A stretch of 64,000 nucleotides of DNA from Ambrosia x helenae. Lineage: Eukaryota; Streptophyta; Magnoliopsida; Asterales; Asteraceae. The stretch is from NCBI GenBank assembly GCA_030844895.1, contig CM061229.1:109862975-109926974 (forward strand), read 5' to 3'. Made by a program: the position numbers and the translations under genes. Positions 32,794 to 44,692 of this stretch are shown here, piece after piece; the stretch's first letter is position 1; each line of letters begins with the position of its first letter. The notes below the pieces were generated by a model that worked only from the letters and a program-made list of their open reading frames with translations, was not told where the DNA came from and did no database searches.

Positions 32794-35414
32794 CTATTGC
32801 TTGGATTGTTTAAGTCTTCGTTCTTCATCCATCCTTTTGTTCATCAGCTTGATCCTCAAAAGTTTCTTTTCTTCCAACGTCATCACTTTCTCAAACACTT
32901 GCTTCGGCTTTTTCTTTTTCGCTTCAGGAACCTCTTGAGCTTTAACAAACTTGCCGAGCTTCTTATCATAGTCGCATCCGGCGTTCATATCATGAGCAAA
33001 ACACAGAAATACCACTCGCTGGTATTTACTAGCTTGTTCAGCATCCTTAACATCGCTGAAAATAGGATTGTAATACAACATTATGATGTCCTCATGTGAA
33101 CAATTAACCAACCACATGGGATCAAAAATGTGTATTTTCTTGAAACTCTTATCTCCATCCTTCAAAACTATTACAGCTTCTGCAATCTTCCAATCATAGT
33201 ACCACCAGATAAAGTCTTTAGCAAAATGTTGAGGAATCTGCAGCAATGGAATGTGCCTCAACACTTTTGGTGGTTTGTATTTTAAAGTCACCTTGGGCAA
33301 ACCAGTTATATCGTCAATGGTTTTCTTGTGAACAATCCTTTTTGGATATTGAGGTTCAAAGAGATTCCACTTCGTCCTGCTCTCTCTGGCCATCTTCTCA
33401 GCAAAATAAGCAATCTGATCATTTGTCGTTCCAGTCATCTTGTGACGACAAATATCACGAATGGCCCAATATGGGAGAGTTTTCAAATCATGAAATCTAT
33501 CAAAGTATAGGATCCCCTTCTCCCACTTCACTGCTACACACTTCAGTTGCTTTATAAACTTCCATCCCAACGCTTTTCCTTTGAACATATCGTTGTGGAA
33601 TTTATAAAAGCTACCCTGAATCTCAGGTTTAGGACGATTAGCCTCTTTCTCTTTTAATTCCCTCAATAACTCTTTCAGGCTATCGGATTGTTTGATATAC
33701 GGTTTCTCATGCCCTCTGAATATTTCATCAACAAACATATCACTCTTCTCTTTTGCACGTCTCTCGGCTTCCTTTAACAATTCATTAGTGAAAGCAGTAA
33801 ATCCAGAATCCTTGTCTCTTTTAAAATATTCTGGATACTCTTCACTCGTCACATCCTCAACTTCTATGTCCTCGAAACCAGGTATATCACGATCATCAGA
33901 ATGATCTCCAGCATCCTTTTCAGTTAGATCAGGAATCTGGTTATCAGCTAACAATTCTTCAACCGTTTTGCCAACCTGTTTCGCCAAACCTTCAAAGATC
34001 TCTTTTGCCATCGCCGCCGAGACTTCACCATCTTCCAAATCTGGATCCTCATATTCTAATTCAAACACCCTGTCACGAGATTCAAAGATCTCAGAAAATC
34101 TGCTGGTCATGTCAATCGTCCAGACTCGATCAGTAAGCATCTGGCGATACATCTGTTTATCATCCTCTGACATAGACTTTAGCTTTTCATTCCAGAAGAT
34201 TGTATCATCATCCACTGATCCTCCAGGGGCTTTCGAACTAGATTCTTCTCCTTTTCCAGATTCTCTCTTCTCATACTTATATCTGTCTGTATCGTCATCA
34301 TCATCATCATCAGATGCAGAACTGTTATCATCATCAGATCCATCATTTGATCCATCATCATTATCATCCTTCTTCTTTTTAGGAACTTTACCTGCATCTT
34401 CATCAAGATCTTCATCATCATCCTCATCATCGTCAGATAGTTCAAAATCAACCTGCTCCTCTTCTAACTCTTTATCTTCTTCACCTTCTTTCAGCTGAGG
34501 AGCTTGAGAGTATAAATCTTTGATCAGATTAATCATGTTTTTGTTACTCTCTTTCAGCTTCTTATTTTCTCCTTTCAAAGCTATAATCCGTCTGGTGTTT
34601 CTCTGCTCATGTTTCAACAACTTCTTATTATCCTTCTGCAACTTTTTGATCTTCTTTTTCAAATCCTCATTATTCTCATGTGAGGTGACAACTACATCAA
34701 GCATCTTTGAGTCGTTTTGTCTCAATTGGGCAATCTCAGTCTGCTGCTTGTTTATAAGATTCATCATTTCAGCAAGTCTCCGGTTAACAGTATCCATCAC
34801 ATCACTATCCACTGTAACCTTTTTAGTGGAGACTTCAGCAACCTCTGGCAGTTTACCCTTCCTCATCTTCTTCAGTACATTGTCTAAAGCTTCATTGAAA
34901 GCATCAACAGGTATATCAGCTCCCTGTTCAGTACCTGAAGTAGCTGTGGTTTTCTGCTTCTTTGAGGCTGGAGCAGCAACTGGAGATTTTGAGCTAGAAG
35001 CAGGTGGCAACTTCTTTCCTGCTATCAACGATTCTATCTCTCTAGCTCTCTTCACTGCGGGCTTTACAGCTTTCTCTTTCTTCTTGAACTGGGGTTTCTT
35101 TGGTTTCTCCCCCTGAACTGGCGAACCAGGAAAGTCTCCTGCTCCCAGACCTAAACTCTCATCCTCTTCATCCAATCGAATAGGACTATTCATTCTCTGC
35201 TCTTCCACCGATCTATTCAAACTTGCAGACTCACCAGCCACAGTGGCCTTGGGCATGGTAGTCTTCAACGTTTCAGTCTCAGAATCCCAGTGTTCATCTT
35301 CTTGCGTCTCTTCAGAATCAATCGACGCTTCATCAACAATGTGCAATCCTTTCTTAGCCATTGTCTTATTTCTTCTCGGTGTACTCTTCTTCTTAGCAGG
35401 TTCAGGAACAACAT
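32794..35414 (-). CDS. envelope-like 3' frame, C-terminal part
   Basis: The long frame has its first ATG at 35361 (855 codons) and is open upstream to about 35414. In order it has Ser/Lys-rich low complexity (residues 1-180); a coiled coil with heptad Leu/Ile and Lys (about 190-290, MNLINKQQTEIAQLRQN); a highly acidic stretch with an Asp run (300-380); a mixed segment; then a compact C-terminal region with aromatic motifs (FIWWYYDWKIAEAVIV, HIFDPMWLVNC) and a Lys-rich tail (700-855). No signal peptide or clear membrane segment is visible, so envelope function is not shown. It probably continues the 35415-36410 frame after one frameshift in an A-run near 35430. It resembles extra 3' frames of Asteraceae copia elements. 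Frames on the opposite strand here are shadows of the acidic repeats. Confidence 0.7.
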
Positions 35415-36410
35415 CTATCCTGATTTTTTCTCTTTTCCCTTTCCACTTTTAGCTCCCACATTAACAACCTGTCGCTTTCGCTTTGCATCTGGATCAACAG
35501 GATGTAATGGATTGTCTTGGTCTGAATCAATGTTAGCATGTCTCACTAGACCTTCACCTGGATCCTTATAGTCAATTCTTGCCAAGTGACCAAATAAACG
35601 TCTAACAGGTGGACGTTCATTCAATGACAAGCCTTTGTAAGCTTTCATTCTAGCTAGTGTATTGATTGACATATGTTCTTGAACTACAATGTGTTTCGGA
35701 TCCCTCTTTAACTTTTTATATTTGTGATCAAAAACCATCTGAAGGAATCGAGGATACAGCAAAAACTTCAGATTCCTCGTGCCATTGACAGGTTCCAACA
35801 GATGTTCCATCAGCATTCCTGATACATTGAACGGTTTGTTCAATATCAATGCTACCATCATTGAGCTGATACTCTTTCTCATCAAATCATAGCCTCCAGC
35901 AGCTGAACCAAAAACGTGAATCAACACATGTGCCAAGCATTTGAATTGTGGACACAGCTTTCCCTTGTGCAACGAGCCATCAGTAATCGGCCCATTGTAT
36001 TTCATCCTTAGAAAGCACTTTCGTTGTTCCATAAAGCTAAGCTCTCTGGGATCAGTCTTTTCATCTTGAAGATTCAAGGCTTCTCTGATATCCTTCTCTG
36101 ATACAATGACCAATTGTCCTTGTATCTTGCTCACGAAAGACGATTCGCATTCCCAGAAATCCATCTTCGCTTCAGTCCAAAATTCTTGTATCATGTCTCG
36201 GTAGATAATGGCAGGTGTAGCAATTGCGTCTATCACCCGACTTCTTTTCAGAAACTCTATGATCTCTATGAACTCTGTATGCTTCTTAACTTCTCCAAGA
36301 TACGCACAACAGTTATGCGCATTCTCGAATGGTAAAAGCTCTTCAGTTACTTTCTTGGCAGGCTGTGAAGATGATCCGGCTTGTTCAGTAGGCTTCTCCT
36401 GTTCAGACAT
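35415..36410 (-). CDS. envelope-like 3' frame, N-terminal part
   Basis: 331 codons. After a Gln/Ser-rich start the protein has a conserved-looking domain (about residues 25-240: FENAHNCCAYLGEV, IYRDMIQEFWTEAKMDFWEC, SEKDIREALNL, LCPQFKCLAHVLIHVFGSA, NLKFLLYPRFLQMVF), ending in a basic tail (KGKEKKSG). I recall the same motif order (an AYL-x-FIxxFW ... IRxxLxL ... FLMFPRF pattern) in many predicted Asteraceae proteins that derive from copia elements. It lies 3' of RNase H and shares its strand. A one-base shift in the AAAAAA run at its end would join it to the 32794-35414 frame, together about 1,200 codons. Function is unknown; possibly a late structural protein. Confidence 0.7.
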   Translation of the reverse strand: MSEQEKPTEQAGSSSQPAKKVTEELLPFENAHNCCAYLGEVKKHTEFIEIIEFLKRSRVIDAIATPAIIYRDMIQEFWTEAKMDFWECESSFVSKIQGQLVIVSEKDIREALNLQDEKTDPRELSFMEQRKCFLRMKYNGPITDGSLHKGKLCPQFKCLAHVLIHVFGSAAGGYDLMRKSISSMMVALILNKPFNVSGMLMEHLLEPVNGTRNLKFLLYPRFLQMVFDHKYKKLKRDPKHIVVQEHMSINTLARMKAYKGLSLNERPPVRRLFGHLARIDYKDPGEGLVRHANIDSDQDNPLHPVDPDAKRKRQVVNVGAKSGKGKEKKSG

Positions 36411-38724
36411 GGTTCAATCTGCAAAACAAAACAAATACACATGTTAAAAATCGACAAAATATTCAAAATTTGAAAGTTTGGTAATTAAACTTCTCATTCG
36501 CCCATACGGAGGTGCGAATGAGAAAATCTTGGTACGAAAGAGAACTTTCAAAGGTACGAATGTAAAAGATTTTGATAAAATGTTTCATTCGACCATTTGT
36601 TCTTCTTTCGCCCAATTAATCATCTCTTTCGCCCATTCGAAAGGTGCGAAGGAATTGTTCTTCAAATTCAAATTTTTAACTTTGCATTTTATTGATTCTG
36701 AACATGTCATTTTGATTCAGTAGGCTAGTAACATCACCAATTAAGGTTTTTAAACCAACAATTTTATCTATCATTCATTTTATCAATGTTTTCAGGTTAA
36801 AATTAGGGTTTATACAATCATCACAATCAACTGAACAATCTGATGGATTAAAACCACTAATTTTTGTTTCTTCTCCCCTAAAACAATGATATAATGAATC
36901 CTAAACATCAATGAAATCAATTAACAATGTTTAGATCAGTTTTAAAAGTCTAGGGCTCGAAACAGAAATGTATCAATTAATCCTTGAATTTGAAGTGTTA
37001 ACCTGTAACAAATAGTGGAAAATGATCAGCAAAACAAGACGAACACAATGGTATATGGCAAAACAACAGGGCAAAAAGTGGACTTCAATTCAGAATTTTT
37101 GAAAATTTTTTTGTAAGGGTTCGAATGAGACAGAATTGGTATATATAGGCATGCTCCTTCGCCCAAATACACCGGTCGAATGAGAAGCTTTTGGCTCCTT
37201 CGACCCTATTTAAAGGTTCGAAAGAGACAAAAGGGTTCGAATGTGTATATTACTAAAGAACACTCTCAGTCGCCCAATTACACTGTACGAAGGAACAACA
37301 AAAATTCCACGTTCGACCAAACGAATGGGCGAACGAAAACTGGAATTTTGACAAATTTTCCAAATCTCAAAAACGAGTCCCGTTCCAATTATTTTTCAAC
37401 TTTTAAGCATCCAACATTCATATTTTCATATTTAAAAGATTACAAAGCTCAAATGAGTCATCAAGGTTTAGAAAATCAGCATCAACCACCATCAGCTATC
37501 AAAAATAAGATAGAAATGTAAAATCTTTTTGAATTTTCTAAAGTTTATGTTAAAACACACCTAAAATCTTTTTGAGTTTTGTAATTTTTGACGAGAAAAT
37601 AAAATGCAAAAATGTAAATGAAAAACAGTAAATGTTTTGGGATTTCCGGTAAAGGGATCATATCAGTTATTGAGAAATCTGATCACACCGTTGATCTTTT
37701 GAATTATTATCATTAAAGACAATGTGTGATCTGGCAACTGCTGATATTGTGATCCACATAAACTCACATGCAGACTTTTGTGCAGTGCTTTAGACTGATA
37801 CTATTATGTATAGTATAAACACAATTGTCTGTGGTTCCCACGCACACGACATACTCCCGTATCAAGAAGTAAATGCACAAAGACTCATTGTAAAGCGTGA
37901 TTATGCTTTCGTCGTCTGTAATTTACAAGGTATAATGCACAGAGGTATACAGGTCAGCAAATTAATGCAGCAAAGTAACATGTGCACTTTACCAGGTTGA
38001 GGACTGATATTAATCATGATTTGCATCAGCGATTAATACGATGTAATAGATAATCTTTGATCATCATAAAACATGGAAAGTTCCTCAATTCGATAACTTT
38101 AGGATTTGGCATAAAGCTCTTTTATAAAGACACCCTATCTGATCTAGGTCCGTAATGACTTACAGCAGAAGATCAGAGAGGCATCCCCAGACAACTAATA
38201 ACATAACGACCCGAAACCTCCGAGTTTTGTACAAATACCCTATCAAACGAAATTACGGTACTAAGACCATATGCCAATGAGGAGTTCATCCACACAACAA
38301 TTCGTTTGATATGTATGTATCAGGCACGCAGTAATAGGTCTACGAAGCCTATCAGCACATCGCATAGACTCAGACACACGCCCTATATAGCATTACATAT
38401 CTTAGAATGTGTCAGATCCCCACTGATGTACTATCATTTCCCCTTTTTCTCCAGGAAATCATTTTTGGTTTTTCTGATTTTTATAAATTTTTGAATTTAC
38501 TGTTCCCAAGGATAAGCTGGAGCATTTCAAATATGTGACTGCCCAGATATCGTTTGTTCACAGAAATCTGACGGCATTAATCTAAGGGAAGAAGATATAG
38601 CAGTCAGCAAAGAAATTTTCTAATTTTTTATGGATTTTGAAATTTTTCAATGTTTTTGGATTTTTGAAATTTTTCTGAAAAACAGTAAAAAATTAAACTA
38701 AAAAGTGATAGACTGAGGTGGTGA
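36411..38724 (-). other. non-coding spacer between RNase H and the 3' frame
   Basis: 2.3 kb without credible genes. Clusters of TTCGACC/TTCGCCC and their complements lie at 36490-36660 and 37140-37340. It is probably a leader for the downstream frame, perhaps reached by splicing. Confidence 0.5.
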
Positions 38725-40151
38725 TCAGTCTTGTTTTTCTTTAATACCATTAGCTTTCAAAAGATATTCAAATCTCGATTTATCAAAAGCTTTGGTAAAA
38801 AGATCTGGGCGTTGGTAATCAGTGTGAATTTTGACCATATCGATCAACTCTTTAGCATAACAATCACGAATAAAATGGTATTTAATCCGGATATGTTTAG
38901 CTTTTGAGTGATTTACTAAGTCTTTTGTTAATGCGATGGCGGATTCATTATCACAGTAAATAGGGGTTTTAAGAAATTGCAAACTGTAGTCCACCATCTG
39001 TTGTTGGATCCAAAGAACCTGTGAGCAGCAGCTCGATGCTGAAACATATTCTGCTTCACATGTGGATAGTGCAACTGCGGTCTGTTTCTTGCATTGCCAG
39101 GTCACGAGCCTGCTCCCCATAAACTGGCATCCAGCCGTTGTGGATTTGCTGTCTTTGTCACAGCCACCCCAATCTGCATCACTAAAAGCGATTAGGTCAA
39201 AATTATCATCATGAGGGTACCAAAGTCCTTTCGATGGACAACCCTTCAGATATCTAAGGATATGCTTGACAGCTGCAAGATGACTTTGTTTCGGCTTCGA
39301 CTGATATCGTGCACAAAGACATGTTGCAAACATTATATCCGGTCTAGAGGCGGTGAGATACATCAGAGATCCGACGATTGCTCTGTATGTAAATGGATCA
39401 GTCAGCTCCCCCTTAGCGTCAACTCCAATCCCGTGATTAGGTTGTATCGGGGTATCCATCGGCTTCGAATCTTCCATCTGGAATCGGCTCAAGACTTCAG
39501 AAACGTATTTGGTCTGGTGAATAAAGATCCCCGTTGGTCTTTGCTCCACCTGCAAGCCTAGGAAAAACTGCATTTCTCCCATTGCGCTCATCTTGAACTT
39601 TTCCTGCATAACCTTTTCAAATTCCCTGCACAGAAGTTCGTTAGTAGACCCGAATATGATATCATCAACATAAATTTGCACAAGAAGCAAATCATCTCCT
39701 GCTCGTTTCGTGAACAGTGTGCAGTCTACCAATCCGCGTTTGAATCCTTTCGAGAGAAGATACGTGCTCAGCTCCTCATACCATTGTCTCGGAGCTTAAT
39801 GCAACCCGTAAAGAGCTTTGTTTAAAACATAAACCTTATCCCGGTGAATAGGGTCCTCAAAGCCTGGTGGTTGACCTACGTAAACTTCCTCTTTGACCAC
39901 ACCGTAAAGAAATGCGCTCTTTACGTTCATCTGATACACCTTGAATTTCTTCCAGGATGCAAACGCCAGAAACATTCGTATAGCTTCCAAGCGTGCAACA
40001 GGTGCATAGATTTCATTGTAGTCGATTCCCTCAACTTGATGAAAACCTTGTACAACCAAACGAGCTTTGTTTCTCACTATAACTCCTCTATCATACTTCT
40101 TACACTTAAAAACCCATTTGGTTCCTATCTTCTTTCTTCCCAGGGGCAAAT
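38725..40151 (-). pseudogene. pol, reverse transcriptase and RNase H part
   Basis: It begins in the RT N-terminus (GTKWVFKCKKYDRGVIVRNK), continues with KARLVVQGFHQVEGIDYNE and VYQMNVKSAFLYG, and carries the catalytic LVQIYVDDIIFGST motif. RNase H follows with SDADWGGC, TCEAEYVSAS and YCDNESAIALT, so the acidic active-site residues are present. The end is near FEYLLKANGIKEKQD. One in-frame TAA at about 39796-39798 splits it after YGLH, with reading resumed in the same frame. It functions in copying the genomic RNA to cDNA in virus-like particles. It continues the 41308-43320 part in the same frame across the inserted solo LTR. Confidence 0.9.
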
Positions 40152-41307
40152 TGATCGCGTGTCGAGTGCTAATAAAAAAAAATATTTTAAAAACAACTCC
40201 TTAGCTACAAAGACTGCAGTATAGGGAGTAGGGTTGTCGAACCTCAGGGAGTTTGTGGAAAGTGCTAAGTTACTAATTTCTAATTAAATTAAGATTAACT
40301 AAAGTAATTTTATGAATTTTAATATAAAAGTGCTGCAGTGCTGAAAACGGATTGATGATGAAGTTTATAAAAGACAATAATATGGAAAAACGGTCACTCC
40401 AGGTTTCTGATTCGGTAATTATCAACTGAATTATGTTAATACCCTATCTAGGAAATCACATAGACATGACTTTGTTTAAGTTGTTCGACCCAATTCAGCT
40501 ATCATAACATTAATTGCAAAGTTAAATTAATCCTAGTGCAAGAAAACCAAGATACGATAACATAATGCAATAATACTAATCAACCAAACTGTCTAGATCA
40601 GTCAAACATACAATTAGACGCAAAGACCGTTAAGGTGTTCACAAAATCTAATCCAAATAATGAGTATCAAACATAAAACAATTGATAGAATAACCAAATC
40701 GTTCACCCGGAGAAACCGCAAGATGATTAGCCTTGCATCTTCATGATTTCGGCTTCAAAACTTGTTCTGGATTGCTATGACATCAACCGGAATGAATGGA
40801 ACTGCAAAAAGTCTTCAAAAATCGCCCCTTAGAAGCTCTGGAAGTCGAAGATATCCTCCCCAAACGGCTGATTAGGTTTTGATTGCGAAAATGGGCTTTT
40901 TATGGGCTGAAGAGTTATTAGAGACCCATGAACAACTATTTCTGGAATTAGAGGGTCTCTAACAACCTCAAAGTGACGCGAGGGCATCTTTCGTAATTAC
41001 CACAATTCATTAAGGGTAAAATCATCATTTTCCTCTATTTTACTTCCTGGAGACCCGCGAATAACTTTTACTAAAATTAGAGGGGCTCTAATTTCAGTTC
41101 TTCCAGATTTGTTTCTTTTTTGATTTCCAATTTCATCGAATGCTCGTCTCCTCTCCAACTAAGCTCTTTTTCTCTCGTTTTAGCCCACGAACACCTGCTT
41201 AACACCAAGACACAATTAAGTATCTAAGACACGATATAAACGAACGATAAACGATTAAAAACTATACAAAACTAATATATAAATGTGATGCATTTGGCAA
41301 CACATCA
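40152..41307 (-). mobile_element. Ty3/gypsy solo LTR inside copia pol, 1156 bp
   Basis: It begins TGATCGCG and ends ACACATCA on the plus strand (TG...CA) and is flanked on both sides by CAAAT (40147-40151 and 41308-41312), a perfect 5-bp target duplication. On the minus strand the end reads CTGAGGTTCGACAACCCTAC ... ACACGCGATCA, typical of gypsy LTRs whose next bases form the PBS. No internal gypsy sequence remains, so LTR-LTR recombination removed it. Insert plus one duplication is 1161 bases, a multiple of three. A degraded relative lies at 6040-6673. Confidence 0.9.
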
Positions 41308-43320
41308 CAAATCTGTCAGTGTCCAAACCCCAAGTTTCTGAAATTGTAACAACTCTTCTTGTATTGCTTCCACCCAAGCATCATCCAAAAGAGCTTCCTT
41401 GTACGTCCGCGGCTCAACCTGCGAAACATAACAAGCGAAAGACCAGTCATTTTGAAAACCAGATTTTTGTATTTTGGCATATAAAGCAAGATTGTCAATA
41501 TTCTCTGGTGCTTGAGCATTCCTCAATTGCCCTCTTGTCATAACGCTGCTACTAGGATCACCAATAACCTGTTCAATCGGGTGTATTCGATGTATCCGAG
41601 ATTCCGGATAATCAGGTACTTGCACTCCCGTTTGAGTCGTCAAATTCTCTGTAGAAACCAGATCATTACCCACATTTGATGATGAAGCACCATTTAGATT
41701 TGGGTTCACTGGTGGTGTCACTGTAGCATTGTCCAGAATAGTTTCACTTGTAGCATCATCGTCTTCATCTTCTGATTCCGATGAATTAAGCGTTGTTGAA
41801 GCTTCTTGGAACACTTCTTCTTCCATCACAAGAGCAATGGTATCATTAGAAGCCGCTTGAGGATTCACGGTGATCGGACGCACTAACGGTGAAGTCACTG
41901 CGTTTTCGACCTCGTAATATAAACGAAGTACAGCTTCTTCAACCATGCTATCTAGGTTGAATGATTCAAAGAAATCTTTGTAATCAAACATCCAGTCTGG
42001 ACCGCCTCCCTGTACATTCTGAGTGTATCTTTGTACTTCGACGTTAGCCCACTCCTCGACTTTTCTAGTTCTTTTGTTGAATACCCGTTTGAGCGGGGTT
42101 GCATATCCAACAAAATAGCCTTCTTCAGCCTTTGGTGCGAACTTCTCAGAAGGATTAAGCATTGTACACGGGGCTCCAAATGGTTCTAGATACTCTAGAT
42201 TCGGCTTGCGACGGTTCAACAGCTCATAAGAAGTTTTGCCAAACTTCTTCACCGTTAAAACGCGATTGAGAGTATAACATGCTGCGTAATTTGCTTCGTT
42301 CCAGAAAATTACTGGAAGATTTGAGTCCGCAAGCATAGTTCTCGCCGTTTCGATTAGAGTCCTGTTTTTACGTTTTGCGACACCGTTCTGTTGGGGTGTG
42401 TACAGAGCGCTGTATTCGTGATGAATTCCCTTGTTTTCACAAAGATCATCCATCTGAGCATTCTTGAACTCCGTCCCATTATCACTCCTGATTCTTTTAA
42501 TCTTTAGACCATAGATATTCTCCAGACGAGTGAACAGAACTTTCAGGTTGTCAAACGTGTCGCTTTTCTGGTGTAAGCACATAACCCATGAGAATCTTGA
42601 GTAATCGTCAATCACCACAAGACAGTACAATTCCCAAGCATGACTTTTACGCTTGACTGGACCAAATAAATCCATGTGCAAACGCTCAAGCGGTAGTTCA
42701 ACGGAATTGACTTTCTTTGTTCTATGGGTTTGTTTGTGCTGCTTACCCTTTTTACAACTAATACACTTGTCATTCAAATGAAAATGTTTCACATTAACGC
42801 CTGTGACAAGTTCATTTTTCACCAACTGGTTCATTTTTCTCAAATGAATGTGTCCCATTCTCCTATGCCACATGATAGATTCTTTTTCTGTAGCCTTTGA
42901 GAGGAAACACGTGACTTGGCCATGGGTGGTCATAGCTTTGGACATATCGAGAATATACAAGTTGTTTACTCTCGGTGCCTTTAGCATCACCCACTCTTTT
43001 GGAAGTTCAAAACCCGGTTTCAGGATGTAGCAAGATTTGTCGTCAAAATAAACAGAGAATTGTTTATCACAGATTTGGCTGACACCGAGTAGATTGTAAT
43101 CTATTTTCTTCACATACGATATCCGCTCAAATGTCACTACCCCATTGCTAACACTACCCTCCATCGTAATGTAGCCTCCTTTATTCCCTGCAAACGCTAC
43201 GTAACCTCCATTTATATTCTTGATATCAAAAAGTAGCGTGAGATCCCCTGTCATATGTCCAGAAGCTCCACTGTCAACAATCCAGAGACTGCTAACAGGG
43301 CCAGCTGGAGCTTCCTGCAC
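41308..43320 (-). pseudogene. pol, protease and integrase part
   Basis: The aspartic protease motif is IVDSGASGHMTG at residues 14-25. The integrase zinc finger is intact (WHRRMGH ... CISCKKGKQH). The core shows HMDLFGPV and IRSDNGTEF, the first two Asp of the DDE triad. The third residue is changed: NGVAKRKNRT has Lys where the family has Glu (NGV-ERKNRT, as in the second copia element at 52860). The rest is the Ser/Thr-rich linker to RT. It starts in a frame different from gag, after a stop codon and a TGTGCAG sequence. Protease would process the polyprotein; integrase would insert cDNA but should be inactive here. Confidence 0.9.
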
Positions 43321-43336
43321 ATATCAAGTAAAACAA

Positions 43337-44692
43337 TTAGATCTTTCGGGGGACCCAAGCCTGTTTGGTCTTGGGTCTTTGAACTGATCGATTCAAAGAT
43401 TCATTTGTTTCACAAACATCTTGGGTTTTAACAACCTCTCTCTTTTCACACTCAACTTTTGCTTTTTCTGATTTCACATTCTGTGAAGTTGAAGCACCAT
43501 CAGAACCCTTTGATGACCAAGACTGTTCAGTCCGTTTCAAGATCCGGATCTGAGATTTTGAGGTCTCAGTCGGTTTCTTTACTCCGTCCTTTAATGTTAC
43601 CTTCTTGGTTACCTTCTCTGATTTAACAGAGACAGGTCCAACTGCTGATTTGACATTAGGTTTAACAGGAACCTTTTTGTTTTCAGCAGTTGTGTTCATC
43701 AATGGTTTCTTCAATGGTTTCTCAGTGGCTATCCGGTTGCGTCTGTCATAAGTCATCGGACGATTTTCCCTCTTTTTGAAAAAATTGTTTTGGTTATAAT
43801 AAGGTGCTGGCTGAGAAAAAAACCGTCTTTGTGGATAACTGTAATTATCAACCGGATAATCATGTCTCTGCTTTATCTCCACCTCGTGCCTCTTGTGTCG
43901 TACATACGGGCCGGTGGCAAGTAAATGTCCCCTTTCCCCGCACTTAAAACACGCACGGTACTCTTCATTGTTTTCCTTGATGTTCGACTTAGAATAACTG
44001 GCAATGGGATATTGATCAACCATGCACTGTCTTCTTAAACTCTCAGGAGCTGGGTCCTTTGAGTAAGTCGGTTCAATAAAACTATTTGACTTGTCTGTTG
44101 GTTTAACGAATTGTGTGACATTGACCTTTGCGTCTTTAGAATTATCCGAATGAATTTTCTTTAAAATGGCTGGAGGAATATCATTGGTTCGTTCATGTTT
44201 TGGAAACCAAATTGTACTTTCCTGCCAGATCTTTTCAATTTTAGAATAGTTTACAAATTGAATCGGATATTCGTCATCAGACATAATCTTATCGGAGCCT
44301 TGCATCCGATAGAAAACTTTCACAGGTTTATCACATGATTCGTTGTTCTCTTCATTTGATTTCTCAGTTTTAGTTTCAATTTTCTTTTCAACAGATTTAA
44401 CAACATTTTTCTCAACTTTATTAACCACTTTCTTTTCAACATTTTTATCAACAGACTGCTCAACTTTCTTAGCAACATTCTTTGCGGGTTGATTCTTTCG
44501 GTGAGCATTAGCCATGGGATGGACAATCTGAGATGGTGAGACTGGTTCAGTAGTGATGATATGATTTTCATCAGGAATATCACTCACTTTCTCAACAACC
44601 GTCTCATACTGTTCATCTTCTTCATCAGAATCATCTACAGCTACCACACCTTCATTGTTCCCCAGAACAGGTCTAACATCAGAATACGAGTC
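43337..44692 (-). pseudogene. gag, C-terminal part
   Basis: Same frame as 44693-47518 but beyond an in-frame TGA. It has an acidic start (DDSDEEDE), Lys/Val repeats (KKVEKNVVKSVEKK type), and a second zinc knuckle, CFKCGERGHLLATG, in which the last Cys of the C-X2-C-X4-H-X4-C box is Gly. It ends in QAWVPRKI and a stop, the usual gag end just before pol. This part would be reached only by stop readthrough or is a decayed portion of one longer gag. Confidence 0.75.

Noticed and set aside
33968..35116. Plus-strand frames of 176 and 198 codons (Ser-rich and Phe/Leu-rich)
   Set aside because: They are antisense shadows of the Asp/Glu/Lys-rich minus-strand 855-codon frame; GAT/GAA runs read as Ser/Phe on the other strand.
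41305..43320. Endogenous pararetrovirus
   Set aside because: Protease-integrase-RT-RNase H order, LTRs and an integrase core identify a Ty1/copia element; no movement protein or coat protein region is present.
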